Assembly (NCBI RefSeq): GCF_001029505.1 | Contig: NZ_LEKH01000004.1 | Coordinates: 137,230 to 201,229 of the forward strand | DNA: 64,000 nucleotides | Direction: 5' to 3' | Origin: Rubrobacter aplysinae | GTDB taxonomy: Bacteria; Actinomycetota; Rubrobacteria; Rubrobacterales; Rubrobacteraceae | In this document: positions 33,923 through 44,620 of the stretch, one piece after another | Layout: each line of letters opens with the position of its first letter | Numbering within the stretch: position 1 is the stretch's first letter | Made by a program: the position numbers and the translations under genes | The notes under the pieces: generated by a model | Databases searched by the model: none | Told to the model about the DNA's origin: nothing | Seen by the model: only the letters and a program-made list of their open reading frames with translations

Positions 33923-35101
33923 ATGGCGCAGAGGGTGGTGGTGCTCGGGGCGGCCCGCACGCCGTTCGGGCGGTTCGGCGGGGCGCTGGCCCCGCTCTCC
34001 GCGCCGGAGCTAGGCGGGGCCGCTATTAGAGAGGCGGTTGACCGCTCCGGGTTGGAGGACGAGGAGATCGGGCACTCCATATTCGGTGAAGTGGTTCAGG
34101 CCGGGGTCGGCCAGATCCCCTCCCGCCAGGCCAATTATCACGCCGGGCTGCCGTTCTCACTTACGACCGAGACGCTGAACCAGGTGTGCGCTTCGGGGCT
34201 TCGGAGTGCGTCGCTGGGGGAGACCATGATCCGGGCCGGAGACTATGAGGCCGTGCTGGCCGGGGGCATGGAAAGCATGTCGAACGCACCGTATCTCCTG
34301 GAGAAGGCGCGCTGGGGGGCGAAGATGGGCGACGCCGCGATGGTCGATGCCATGATGCACGACGGCCTTCTCGACGCCTTCGAGGAGGTGAACATGATCC
34401 GCTTCGGCACCGACGGCGCTAAAAAGTACGGCCTCTCCCGCGAGGAACAGGACGAGTGGGCCTTGCGGAGCCACCAGCGCGCGGCTGCGGCTGCGGACGA
34501 GGGGCGGCTGGCAGAGGAGATCGCCGGGGTCAAGGTGCCTGGTAAGAAAGGCCAGACGGGCTACGTCGAGGCCGACGAGCCGATCCGGCGCGACACCACC
34601 CTGGAGAAGCTGGCCGCGCTGCCGCCCGTGGACGAGGGCGGGACGGTAACCGCCGGAAACGCGCCCGGGGTCACCGACGGCGCGGGGGCGCTGGTGCTGG
34701 CGAGCGATTCGTTCGCCGGGCGGCGTGGGATCGAGCCTCTGTGCAGCCTCGTGGCGCACGCCAAGGTCGCGGAGGGGCCTGCTGACCTGCTGACCGCGCC
34801 CGGAAACGCCGCCAAGGCCGCGCTCGCAAAGGCTGGCTGGGAGGCCGGGGAGCTCGATCTCGTGGAGATAAACGAGGCGTTCGCGGGGGTGGCCATACAT
34901 TCGTCGAGGATGCTCGGCGTGGACCCCGAGATAGTAAACGTGAACGGCGGAGCGCTCGCGCTCGGTCATCCTATCGGTGCCAGCGGGGCGCGGATACTTA
35001 CGACGCTCATCCACGAGCTACGACGGCGCGGTGGTGGCAGGGGACTGGCCGCGATCTGCTCCGGCGGCGGCCAGGGCGACGCCGTACTCGTAGAGGTTTA
35101 G
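33923..35101 (+). CDS. Acetyl-CoA C-acetyltransferase (biosynthetic-type thiolase)
   Basis: A 392-residue thiolase with ATG start behind GAAAGGGG. Nucleophile C89 in NQVCASGLRS, GHPIGASGARI with the catalytic His, and CSGGGQGDAV with the second Cys match the AtoB/PhaA group. The frame is open upstream but the first 41 codons lack a plausible start. It is followed 9 bp later by an acyl-CoA dehydrogenase, so both probably act in the breakdown of short acyl-CoA to acetyl-CoA. Confidence 0.92.
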   Translation: MAQRVVVLGAARTPFGRFGGALAPLSAPELGGAAIREAVDRSGLEDEEIGHSIFGEVVQAGVGQIPSRQANYHAGLPFSLTTETLNQVCASGLRSASLGETMIRAGDYEAVLAGGMESMSNAPYLLEKARWGAKMGDAAMVDAMMHDGLLDAFEEVNMIRFGTDGAKKYGLSREEQDEWALRSHQRAAAAADEGRLAEEIAGVKVPGKKGQTGYVEADEPIRRDTTLEKLAALPPVDEGGTVTAGNAPGVTDGAGALVLASDSFAGRRGIEPLCSLVAHAKVAEGPADLLTAPGNAAKAALAKAGWEAGELDLVEINEAFAGVAIHSSRMLGVDPEIVNVNGGALALGHPIGASGARILTTLIHELRRRGGGRGLAAICSGGGQGDAVLVEV

Positions 35102-35110
35102 GAGGCACGC

Positions 35111-36298
<1,188 letters not shown>

Positions 36299-36655
36299 AG
36301 ACAAGGCCAAAGCGCCACACCGCTACCCACAAGGTCCGCGAGAAGGCGTCCTGTACCATAAGCTCCGAACAAGACCAAGGCAGGGTTTGATCCACCGCCG
36401 CCCCGAGACGTAGATCGAGCAACTCGCTGCTCTCTAGCTCCTTCCGGACCCTCGCTCTCCAGCGCGATGTGTTGGTCGCTTACCCGGAAGGCTTAATGGC
36501 ATTTGCACCAGACACACTCCAGGATTACAGTGCAACAAAAGAGACATAAACCTCAGGTACGGCCCGTGGCAATCCTGCACGAAAGGAGCACGGAACGGAG
36601 TTTCTGGGAGTTGTGCTAAGCACGACGGGGTCAACAGGTAAGGTAGGAGGTTATC
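36299..36655. other. 357-bp gap with promoter of the haloperoxidase gene
   Basis: No gene is seen. A promoter candidate is TTGCAC at 36503-36508, 17 bp, TACAGT at 36526-36531. The same region has an inverted pair TTGCAC and GTGCAA (36530-36535) spanning the -35 to -10 interval, possibly an operator. The mRNA leader would be about 115 nt. AGGAGG at 36645-36650 is the ribosome site of the next gene. Confidence 0.45.
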
Positions 36656-38488
36656 GTGGGTTCACGCCGGGACAAGGCTCTGGAGATTCGCCGGGGCGCC
36701 GCGGGGATCGCCGCTTCGCGCTCGCACCCCGAGCATCGCGGCAACGGCGACGAGCAGCGTTACCGCCGCGATGTGAACAGGAATGGCACCGAGCGCAACG
36801 AGCCAAGCTACATAGGCAACTTCACCAAGTGCCTGCCGCACGACGCCGAAGGGTTCGTGCTCGACCCGCGAGACTACGAGGAGTGGGTGCGGGCCATAGA
36901 CTCCGGAGACCCCAGGGACTTCCGGGGGCTGCGTATAGGGCCGGGGCCGTTCCAGGCTCACGGGGACTTCGAGTATAAGCCGGATGGCACGCCGCAGCTA
37001 AACTGGTCGGCGAGCTATCAGGGGCTACCGGACGGTCCCGGCGTACGAGCCTGGGAGAGCCAGGGAGCGGGGCTGACCTACGACCTCGAAGGCCCGGATG
37101 CCCAGGCGGTGACCATGCCGCCCTGCCCCTCGCTTGAGAGCCAGGAGCTAATAGCCGAGATGGGCGAGGTCTACTGGCAGGCCCTGTGCCGGGACGTACC
37201 ATTCGCCAATTGGGACTCTGACTCCACGATAGATGCGGCGCGTAACTCCCTCAAGCGCCTGTGGTGGTTCCGCCGCGACCAGACGTTGAATTTGGACGGT
37301 ACGACCGACGTGCTGCCGGAGTCGCTTGCCCGCAGGCGCATCCTGAGCGAGGATGGCAGCGACGCCGTTCCTAAGGAGAAGCTCTTCCGCGGGGTCGCTC
37401 CGGGCGAGCAGGAGGGGCCATACCTCTCGCAGTTCCTGCTGATTGGCAATGGCGGGATCAACTCGGGCGACACCGCGCACACCATCTCTGACGGCATGAT
37501 CTCCTACGGCGCGCTACGCACGGATCAGCGCGTGCGGGTGGCCACCTCGGACGACTACCTGACCGATTGGGGCGAGTGGCTGGACGTCCAAAACGGCGCG
37601 GACACCAGGGGGCGCGAGAGCTACGCCTCGGGCTCCTCTGGCTACCGTTTCATCGCCACCCCACGGGATCTCGCAACGTACGTCCACTATGACGCGTTGT
37701 ACGAAGCCTACCTGAACGCCTGTCTGATCCTGCTCGGCCTGAAAGCTCCGTTCGACCCGGGACTGCCTTTCCGTGGTCCCGACTACATAGACAAGCAGCA
37801 GGGCTTCGCCCAGTTTGGCGGCCCGCACATATTGACCCTCTTGACAGAGGTAGCCACCCGGGCTCTAAAAGCGGTCCGGTACCAGAAGTTCAACGTCCAC
37901 CGGCGTCTGCGGCCAGAGGCTGTGGGCGGCTGGATGTACCAGCGCCAAAACGGTGGCCCGGTGACCCGACAACGGCTCGCCACCCTGGAGAACATGCAGA
38001 ATGCGTTCGCGGGTTCATCCGGTATAGGCTTGAGGCTCGACACCGCGAACGGGGCGAACGGCAACTGGCTCTTGCCGATGGCCTTCCCCGAGGGCTCTCC
38101 GGCGCACCCCTCCTATGGGGCCGGTCATGCAACCGTGGCTGGAGCCTGCGTCACCCTGTTGAAAGCCTGGTTCGACTCCGGCTGGGAGCTCGAGGACGGG
38201 TCCGGCAATCCTATTGCGTACGAGCCGCTCTCAGACGGCAGCGCCCTCGCCGACGTAAGCGGCACGCTCACGGCCCCTCTGACCGTCGAGGGCGAGCTGA
38301 ACAAGGTAGGCGCGAACATCGCCATCGGCCGGGACTGGGCCGGAGTCCACTACTACACGGACTACTACGAGTCCTTCAGGATGGGTGAGCAGGTGGCAGT
38401 CGGGCTACTAGAGGAGCAGAGGCTCACCTACCAGGAGAACTTCTCGCTCACCGTACCGCTCTTCGACGGGTCGGCCGTGAGGGTCTGA
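36656..38488 (+). CDS. Vanadium-dependent haloperoxidase
   Basis: A 610-residue enzyme starting at GTG behind AGGAGG. The vanadate pocket is intact: K-x7-RP in KFNVHRRLRPEA (about residue 410), PSYGAGHA (about 485) and R-x5-H-x3-D in GRDWAGVHYYTDYY (about 557-567). Both histidines needed for vanadate and acid-base catalysis are present. Length and the N-terminal segment with PSYIGNFTKCLPHDAEGFV match bacterial and algal bromoperoxidase-like enzymes, which oxidise halides with H2O2. No signal peptide is seen, so it is probably cytoplasmic. It stands alone after a 357-bp gap and meets the DUF4242/SARP operon tail to tail with 3 bp between stops. Confidence 0.93.
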   Translation: MGSRRDKALEIRRGAAGIAASRSHPEHRGNGDEQRYRRDVNRNGTERNEPSYIGNFTKCLPHDAEGFVLDPRDYEEWVRAIDSGDPRDFRGLRIGPGPFQAHGDFEYKPDGTPQLNWSASYQGLPDGPGVRAWESQGAGLTYDLEGPDAQAVTMPPCPSLESQELIAEMGEVYWQALCRDVPFANWDSDSTIDAARNSLKRLWWFRRDQTLNLDGTTDVLPESLARRRILSEDGSDAVPKEKLFRGVAPGEQEGPYLSQFLLIGNGGINSGDTAHTISDGMISYGALRTDQRVRVATSDDYLTDWGEWLDVQNGADTRGRESYASGSSGYRFIATPRDLATYVHYDALYEAYLNACLILLGLKAPFDPGLPFRGPDYIDKQQGFAQFGGPHILTLLTEVATRALKAVRYQKFNVHRRLRPEAVGGWMYQRQNGGPVTRQRLATLENMQNAFAGSSGIGLRLDTANGANGNWLLPMAFPEGSPAHPSYGAGHATVAGACVTLLKAWFDSGWELEDGSGNPIAYEPLSDGSALADVSGTLTAPLTVEGELNKVGANIAIGRDWAGVHYYTDYYESFRMGEQVAVGLLEEQRLTYQENFSLTVPLFDGSAVRV

Positions 38489-38491
38489 TCC

Positions 38492-38755
38492 CTACCGGAA
38501 CATCGAGGGTTCCAGCTCGCGCACCACCGAGCACCGGTCTATGGGGAGATCGGCCAGGCGGGCGTGCTCGTACACCAGCTCCACGCTCGGGGACTCGTAC
38601 TCGCAGTAGAGCTTGCCTTCCTCGGCGGAGTAGTAGGATCGGATCCAACGCACCCCCGGCAACTGGTCTAGAGCTTCCAGGGACTTGAGCGCGGAGGCTT
38701 CTATCTTCTCCTCCGATACCTCTCCGACCGTCCGAACCAGAATGTACTTCGGCAT
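38492..38755 (-). CDS. DUF4242 (SCO4226-like nickel-binding) protein
   Basis: An 87-residue ferredoxin-like-fold protein (MPKYILVRTVGEVSEE; WIRSYYSAEEGKLYCEYESP). DUF4242 includes Streptomyces SCO4226, reported to bind nickel. Its ATG follows the stop codon of the SARP regulator with no gap (TAG then ATG), and the ribosome site GAGAGGAGG lies within the regulator's last codons, so its translation is coupled to that of the regulator. A link between metal sensing and the regulator is inference. Confidence 0.82.
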   Translation of the reverse strand: MPKYILVRTVGEVSEEKIEASALKSLEALDQLPGVRWIRSYYSAEEGKLYCEYESPSVELVYEHARLADLPIDRCSVVRELEPSMFR

Positions 38756-41700
38756 CTAGCCTCTCCTCTCCACGATTGACGGACCTACCGTTGCCTTTTT
38801 CAACTCTTCCTCTTTCGACGCGGCTTCTTCGTGAGTGCCCCGAGCGCCTTCCACGTCTCCCAGGGTCTCGTAGGTTCTGGAGATGTCCCGGAGAGCGCCG
38901 ACTTCGCCTTCCCTGTCTCCGAGCCTCCGGCGCAGGCGCAGCGAGCGTTTCAGACAGGAGAGGGCGCTCGAATGGTGTCCGAGCTCCCCGTGACTCTCCG
39001 CCAGGCTGGTGAGAACGTAAGCCTCGGCCTGAGAGTCTCCCAGCTCCCGCATTCGCTCTATCGCCCCCTTGCTACACCGGACGGATTCCCTGAGGCGGCC
39101 CAGGCCGCGATAGACGACGCCCAGGCTGGCCAGGGCTGCCGCCGTATGCTCCGGTTCGCCGTGCTCTCCGGCGAGGTCCAGGGCCTCCTCGTAGTAACGG
39201 GCGGACTCTTCCGGGGCTCCCATCTTCCAGCGCAGACCGGCCAGGTCCATCAGGACCTTCCGTAGATGCCCGGATTCCTCCAGCCCACGATACGTCTCGG
39301 CGGCGGCTTCGTAGGCGTCTAACGCCTCTGCCGGACAATCGAGAGAGAAGTGGAGCACGGTACCGAGCAGGAATAGGGCTTCCGCTTTGCCGGAGAGATC
39401 CTCGGCCAGGCCGGAACCCTCACAGGCCCTCTGCAGGAGCCCGGCCGCCTGCCTATAGGTCTCCGCCGCGCCGGAGGCATCCCCTTCTCGTTCCAAGCAG
39501 ACGCCGACTCCTATGAGCGCGTATCCCTCGTCCCGGGTGTAGCCCGTATCCTGGGAGAGGCGGGCGGCGGCGCGGAAATGCCCGAGCGCCTCTTCCGGGG
39601 ATTCGAGGCTCAGGTAGATATTGCCGCAGTTAAGATGCCCGGTGAAATGCAGGTTCTTGACCCCGGACTTCTCTAACAGCGCCAGACCTTTGTGGTGGAG
39701 CGCGAGCGAGGCCTGGAGGTCTCCTCGCTCGCGGTGGATGTTCGCTACCTGATTTATCTTGAAAGACTCGCCGAGCTTGTCTCCCAGCTCCCTGTCGAGC
39801 TGAAGAGCTTCCTCCGCCCAGCGCAGGGCGCTCTCGTAGTCGCCCATCTTGCGATACACCTGGGTTATGTTGTTGGCGTCCCCGGACTCGGCCTGTCTAT
39901 AGCCGAGGCTGCGGTGTATCCAGAGCGCCTGCAGGTTCGCCTCCAGCGCGCCCGCGTGATCTTGGTTCCTCCAGCGCGCGTAGCCCAGCTCCCGGTGCGC
40001 CCGGGCCTCCCCGGCCATGTCGCCCAGCTCCCGGAAGATCTCCACCGCGGCCCGCCCGGACTCCGCGGCGGCTTCCGGGTTCGTGACCATGAGGATACCG
40101 ATACGCCGGATGTGGGCTTCCGCGATCTTGTCCCGGTCTCCCAGATGGTTCGCAAGCTCGAAAAGCTCCTGCACCGCCGCCGTGCGCTCTTCCCACCGAT
40201 CCAGGTGCTCGATAAGAACTTCCCGCGCGGCGAGCAGCTCGAACCGCGTCTCCCCGGAGCCTGGCACCTTCTCCGTGATCTCCAGCGCCCGGTCGTAGTC
40301 TCTTACGGCGGTCTCCCAGGTGTGGCTCCCCGCCGCCTTCCGCGCCGCCCGCACTAGGCTATCCAGCGCCGGCCGCCACTCTTCCGCCTGCACGTAGTGG
40401 TGGGCGAGCTCCGCCGGCTCGCCGTCCTCCTCTTCCAGAGCCCGCGCCACCCGGAGGTGCAGCATCCGGCGCACGGGCTCGTCTGTAGCCCCGTAGAGCG
40501 CCTGGCGCAGCTTGTCGTGCGAGAACTGGTAGCTCTGGAAGCTCTCGACGACCATGCCGGAGCCTATAAGCGGTTTTATAGTGTCGAAGATCTCGAACTC
40601 CCCGCGCCCCACGACCCGGCACAGGAGCCCGAGGTCGCAGCCGCGCCCGACGACGGCGACGACCTCCAGCAGCTCCCGAGCCTCCTCGTTCAGGCCGCCG
40701 AAGCGGGCCTGAATGAGGGAGCGCACCCCCGAGGGCAGCGCGCTCTCCTGTAACACCTCGCCCTTTAGCCCCGAGATGCGCCGCCGGTCGTCTATCTCTA
40801 CGGCCCCGGACTCTATGAGCCAGCGCAGATACTCCACGGCGTAGAACGGGTTACCCTCCGACTCCCGGTACACGAACTCCGCGAGCGGTTGCAGATCCCC
40901 GAACGACTTGCGGGACATGCGGACGAGCATCCGGGTGACGTCTTCTAGCTCGAGACGGTCCAGGCTGATCCTGTCGAGAGCCCGCCTCTCATCCAGCTTC
41001 TCCAGCCACTCCGATAACTCCGGCGCTTGTTCGCGGCGGTAGGTCAGGACCAGCATTACCTTCTCGCCGGAGATCCGCTTTGCCAGGTAGGATAGAAAGT
41101 CCAGCGTTGCGGGGTCCGCCCACTGGAGGTCGTCTATGAACAGGATCAAGCCTTCGCCCGAGGCCTCGCGCAGAAGTGTCCCCGCCAACTCCTGATACAT
41201 GCGCGCGGCGCCCTGGGGCCGGTCGGTCCAGGGGTAGTCTGGAGTCGCTTCGTGGCTCTCGGATAGCTCGGGGACCGCCTCCGCCACGCTCTCGGCTTTC
41301 CCGAGCGCATCCACTACCGGCTCCAGCGGTGGGCCAAGCTCCCGCTCGTAGCAGCGTCCCCGGAGGACGTGGACGCCCCGGGAACGGGCATAGCCCAGAA
41401 ACTCTTCCGCAAGCCTCGTCTTCCCGACCCCGGCCTCGCCCTCGACCGCGATGGTACTCCCGCTGCCGAGCAGAGCCTGCCTCAACCGTTCGGCGAGCAC
41501 CCCGTGCTCCCCGTCGCGGCCCACGAAATGTGTCCGGCTGAGGGAGTAGGGGAGTCTCAGGGGACGGCGTGGTTTGGGGTACCGCCGCAGCTCATCCACG
41601 CCCGGCACGTCCCGGGCCTCTATCTGGGATTTGAGACGTTCCAGGTCCGCCGAAGGGATGGCGCCCAGAGCCTGTCTCAGCATCCTGGAGTAGTCGCGAA

Positions 41701-42403
41701 AGGCTCTGAGAGCCAGGTTCTGCTCTCCGGCGCAGTAGTGATACAACATTAAGCGCCGGTGGATGTCTTCCCCGTACCCGTCCAGGGTCAGCGCCTGCTT
41801 GCAGGACTCTACAGCCTCGGAGTAACGGCCTTTTAGCGCCAGGCACTCGGAGAGTTCCGAACACAACGTTAGCTCGCGCTCCTTCAACCGGTCCCTGGCC
41901 TCTATCGCCCACTCCTCGTAGGGCTCCTCGGCCAGAAACTCTCCCCGCGCGTAACCGAGTGCCGCCCGGTACTCGCGGATGGCATCATCCACTCTCTCGG
42001 CCTGCCGGGCCTCGTCGGCCCGCCGTCCGTGCCGCTCGAACTCCCAGGCGTCGACCTCGCAGTCAGCATCGCTGTTGAACGAGTAACCGGGCCGCTTCTG
42101 GTGGATGTAGCTTGAGGCCGAGCCGTGCCCGAGATCCGGCTCCAGCGCCCGTCTGAGCAGGCTTACCGTTACCCGGAGGCTGCGTTCTGCGGCATCCGGG
42201 GTCAGGCCGGACCATAGAGCATCAATGATCTCGTCTCTGGAGAACACGTGTCCGGGGCGGGTCAGGAGCAGCTTCAACAACGAGCGAGTCTTCTGCCGCC
42301 CCCACTCTTTGCTACCGACGAGTTCTTCTCCACGCCGCACCCGGAACTCGCCGAACAGGTTTATCTGCAGTCCCGCTTCCCTCACCCCTGGGGCCCCAAA
42401 CAC
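38756..42403 (-). CDS. Large SARP-type regulator (OmpR-like DNA-binding, BTAD, AAA ATPase, TPR)
   Basis: A 1215-residue transcription factor of AfsR-like architecture. Residues about 12-108 form an OmpR-type winged helix (LFGEFRVRRGEELV; SLRVTVSLLRRALEPD). About 115-262 is the bacterial transcriptional activation domain. The ATPase spans about 292-560, with Walker A GEAGVGKTR (322-330) and Walker B LILFIDDLQWAD (419-430). About 700-1200 is a long run of TPR hairpins (for example GDYESALRWAEEALQLDRELG). SARPs bind direct heptamer repeats 8 bp upstream of a -10 box to activate target genes. Three such sites lie at 42.5, 46.9 and 49.8 kb. The ATPase and TPR parts probably respond to nucleotide or a partner protein. 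It is coupled to DUF4242. Confidence 0.93.
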   Translation of the reverse strand: MFGAPGVREAGLQINLFGEFRVRRGEELVGSKEWGRQKTRSLLKLLLTRPGHVFSRDEIIDALWSGLTPDAAERSLRVTVSLLRRALEPDLGHGSASSYIHQKRPGYSFNSDADCEVDAWEFERHGRRADEARQAERVDDAIREYRAALGYARGEFLAEEPYEEWAIEARDRLKERELTLCSELSECLALKGRYSEAVESCKQALTLDGYGEDIHRRLMLYHYCAGEQNLALRAFRDYSRMLRQALGAIPSADLERLKSQIEARDVPGVDELRRYPKPRRPLRLPYSLSRTHFVGRDGEHGVLAERLRQALLGSGSTIAVEGEAGVGKTRLAEEFLGYARSRGVHVLRGRCYERELGPPLEPVVDALGKAESVAEAVPELSESHEATPDYPWTDRPQGAARMYQELAGTLLREASGEGLILFIDDLQWADPATLDFLSYLAKRISGEKVMLVLTYRREQAPELSEWLEKLDERRALDRISLDRLELEDVTRMLVRMSRKSFGDLQPLAEFVYRESEGNPFYAVEYLRWLIESGAVEIDDRRRISGLKGEVLQESALPSGVRSLIQARFGGLNEEARELLEVVAVVGRGCDLGLLCRVVGRGEFEIFDTIKPLIGSGMVVESFQSYQFSHDKLRQALYGATDEPVRRMLHLRVARALEEEDGEPAELAHHYVQAEEWRPALDSLVRAARKAAGSHTWETAVRDYDRALEITEKVPGSGETRFELLAAREVLIEHLDRWEERTAAVQELFELANHLGDRDKIAEAHIRRIGILMVTNPEAAAESGRAAVEIFRELGDMAGEARAHRELGYARWRNQDHAGALEANLQALWIHRSLGYRQAESGDANNITQVYRKMGDYESALRWAEEALQLDRELGDKLGESFKINQVANIHRERGDLQASLALHHKGLALLEKSGVKNLHFTGHLNCGNIYLSLESPEEALGHFRAAARLSQDTGYTRDEGYALIGVGVCLEREGDASGAAETYRQAAGLLQRACEGSGLAEDLSGKAEALFLLGTVLHFSLDCPAEALDAYEAAAETYRGLEESGHLRKVLMDLAGLRWKMGAPEESARYYEEALDLAGEHGEPEHTAAALASLGVVYRGLGRLRESVRCSKGAIERMRELGDSQAEAYVLTSLAESHGELGHHSSALSCLKRSLRLRRRLGDREGEVGALRDISRTYETLGDVEGARGTHEEAASKEEELKKATVGPSIVERRG

Positions 42404-42848
42404 ACAGGTATTGAGACATACGTTTCAAAGAGGATCATAGCACGATAGGTAGAGTTGCCGCACCCTATGAGCGGGTGGTTTTTGGCATCCTTTTAATCGG
42501 CTACCGGAGGCTCCGGCAGCAAACCTCCCTCTCGTAACAAATGCGTAACTTCAAACGGTTAGCCTCCCGCATGGAGATGTTGGCGAGATCTGAGTAGGTA
42601 AGCGTTAGATATGCGCAAGTCCAGCCGACCGGGGCCGGGTCACCGGTGACTACCGTCGCTCCTCTATCCCACGTACGGAGGATTTCAAGACAATGAATGT
42701 GTCGTGGGAGCTAACTGACACCTGTTTCATCAGTAACGCAGTCCGTGCTTGTGTGATCGCGTGAGATGCGAAACGTTCCGCTCCTGATCGGGAGTCCCGG
42801 TAGACGCAGGCTCAGTGCCGTCACGCTGGCCGGTACGGGACCCTTGTA
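42404..42848. other. 445-bp divergent regulatory region beside the SARP gene
   Basis: It contains the SARP-type promoter at 42534-42565 and a perfect 12-bp palindrome GTCACCGGTGAC at 42639-42650. Two mini-ORFs follow on the + strand: 12 codons from ATG 42611, and 23 codons from ATG 42693 to the stop at 42762-42764, the latter with GGAG 12 nt upstream (MNVSWELTDTCFISNAV...). A minus-strand -10-like TATGAT lies near 42437-42442 for the SARP gene. Neither mini-ORF resembles a known peptide. Confidence 0.45.
42534..42565 (+). promoter_or_regulatory. SARP-type promoter A
   Basis: GTAACAA (42534-42540), 4 bp, GTAACTT (42545-42551), 8 bp, TAGCCT (42560-42565), followed by CCCG. The heptamers repeat every 11 bp, one helical turn, and the downstream copy ends 8 bp before the -10 box, the classical SARP geometry. 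It points toward the BenE-like gene, which starts 283 bp further on. Confidence 0.6.
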
Positions 42849-44084
42849 ATGCTACTGCCAGGTACGCTCCGGCGTTGGCTGCCGGCTCTCGGCACCGCGG
42901 TCCCCCTCATCATCCTGCCCATCGCCGTGTTGAGCCTTCCATTGGCCGCGGCGAAGGAGATGGGCCTGTCGGAGAGGGAGACGGCGAGCTGGATCCTGGC
43001 ACTGTACGGCCTTCCGGGCCTTTTGAGCCTGGTGCTTACCATCCGTTATCGTCAACCGCTTCTTTTAACTGGAAACTTTTTCGTGCTCATCTTTATCGTC
43101 TCCCTCGGCAGCAGTCTCAGCTACCCGGAGCTTATCGGTGCCTCTGCCTTGGCGGGCGCTTGTGTAGTGCTACTCGGCGCGCTGGGTCTCACGAGGCGTC
43201 TTGCGGACTGGATACCGGCTCCGATAGTGTTCGGTCTCCTCGCCGGTGCCGTCATGTCCTTTGTCTCGGACATCTTTGGTTTTCTGGGCGAGGCGCCGGT
43301 GCTGATCGGCGGCACCGTCCTGGCCTATTTCTTGAGCCTTCGTATACTTGGATCTCGTTTACCCGCTATCCTGCCGGCGCTCATTGCGGGTCTCGCCATC
43401 GCCGCACTAGCCGGACACCTGGGAGGGGCGTCTACACGCCCATCGTCGCCGGTGGCCGTACTCACGGTTCCAGAGTTTTCGGTGCAGGCTATCGCTACCG
43501 CCACCCCGGTACTCGTCATCATAATCACGCTCCAGTCGAATCTGCCTTCGATGGTCTTTTTGCAGAACGAGGGTTACCGTCCGCCCGAGCGTGTGGTCAA
43601 CAACGTGAGTGGGATGGGTACGCTCCTGGGATCGCTACTCGGCCCGGCCGCGGTCTCTCTTTCGCTACCGGTCACGGCACTCGTAGCCGGACCGGACGCC
43701 GGCGAGCATCAGTACCGCCAGCGGGCCGTATACCTGGCGAGTGGAGCAGTGGTACTGGTCGCGCTGCTGGCCGGCATCGCCGCGGAGATACCGGAGATCA
43801 TCCCTCTACCGCTGCTCCTTACGCTCGCAGGGTTGGCGGCGGTGGGCGTGCTGGCAAACGCGCTGCAGGAGATCACCCGCGGACCTTTGCTGCTCGGGCC
43901 TCTGTTCGCGTTTGCTATCGCTCTCTCGGATATCTCACTACTCGGCTTCGGGCCCTTTTTCTGGGCGCTCGCCATTGGCACAGGCATCTCGTTTTTGCTC
44001 GAACGAGACGAGCTGCAAGAGTTGCGCTCACCCGTGCCCGTGGCAGGGGGACGTTCAAAATCGCAGGGGGGAGCAACAAAGTGA
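42849..44084 (+). CDS. benE: BenE-like benzoate/H+ symporter
   Basis: A 411-residue membrane protein with about 12 helices. The segments AKEMGLSERETASWILALYG and RYRQPLLLTGNFFVLIF are typical of the BenE family, and the NVSGMGTLLGSLLGPAAVSL loop matches the family motif in the second half. BenE proteins import benzoate with protons; related members may carry other aromatic or organic acids, and no benzoate catabolic genes are seen here. ATG 42849 lacks a good ribosome site. It lies downstream of SARP-type promoter A. Confidence 0.82.
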   Translation: MLLPGTLRRWLPALGTAVPLIILPIAVLSLPLAAAKEMGLSERETASWILALYGLPGLLSLVLTIRYRQPLLLTGNFFVLIFIVSLGSSLSYPELIGASALAGACVVLLGALGLTRRLADWIPAPIVFGLLAGAVMSFVSDIFGFLGEAPVLIGGTVLAYFLSLRILGSRLPAILPALIAGLAIAALAGHLGGASTRPSSPVAVLTVPEFSVQAIATATPVLVIIITLQSNLPSMVFLQNEGYRPPERVVNNVSGMGTLLGSLLGPAAVSLSLPVTALVAGPDAGEHQYRQRAVYLASGAVVLVALLAGIAAEIPEIIPLPLLLTLAGLAAVGVLANALQEITRGPLLLGPLFAFAIALSDISLLGFGPFFWALAIGTGISFLLERDELQELRSPVPVAGGRSKSQGGATK

Positions 44085-44180
44085 ACTGCTGCTGTGTAGA
44101 GCAATGGCAATACTCTGATACACGCCCCGGTGGCTTCGTCGAACAACAAGCTGCGGCAATCCTGTGTCCTCACGCGGAGG

Positions 44181-44618
44181 CTATCTAGCGGCTCTTCTAT
44201 ACGAGGCTTTTCCCGGCAGCGTCGTGGCAAGCCCGAGTTCGTGGGCCAGTCTAGCTCCTGCCTCGCCGCCCAGGGCGAAGGCTATCCACTCAAGAGCGTC
44301 CCTCTGGCGATCGGTGCTGCGGGCGCGGACTCGGGCTACATTATCCAGGCGCTCGGCGAAAATCCTGCGCTCGCAGGAAGGCTCGTCGCAGAAGAACTTC
44401 CGCACCTGAACCCGTAAACGCATCGAACTCCTGGAGCACGGCAGGTCGGCCAGAGTGCGGGTGTAGAGACCATGAATGCGACGTGAAGAATGCTTGCAAA
44501 CCGGGCAAATAGCGGCGCTGCTAGTCGTTGAGGCGTGGATAGTAAAGCCTCGATCATCGAGCACGATCTCCTCTACGTGTAAACCCTCCGGCACAGCGAA
44601 GGAAGCGAAAGGTCTCAT
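44181..44618 (-). pseudogene. ISL3-family transposase remnant (N-terminal part)
   Basis: A frame of 145 residues contains the ISL3 zinc-ribbon (CPVCKHSSRRIHGLY, FFCDEPSCERRIF) and the start of the helix-turn-helix region (AFALGGEAGARLAHELGL). It then ends abruptly in ATTLPGKASYRRAAR, where a full transposase would continue for another 250-400 residues with the DDE domain. No inverted repeats were identified. Its ATG lies 2 nt after the stop of the glycosyltransferase gene and its ribosome site (AGGAGA) is inside that gene, so insertion took place at the very end of it. Confidence 0.8.
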
Positions 44619-44620
44619 GG

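Noticed and set aside
44085-44180. C-terminal part of the ISL3 transposase between the fragment and benE
   Set aside because: None of the three minus-strand frames in this stretch shows the DDE-domain motifs, so the remainder is missing rather than frameshifted.
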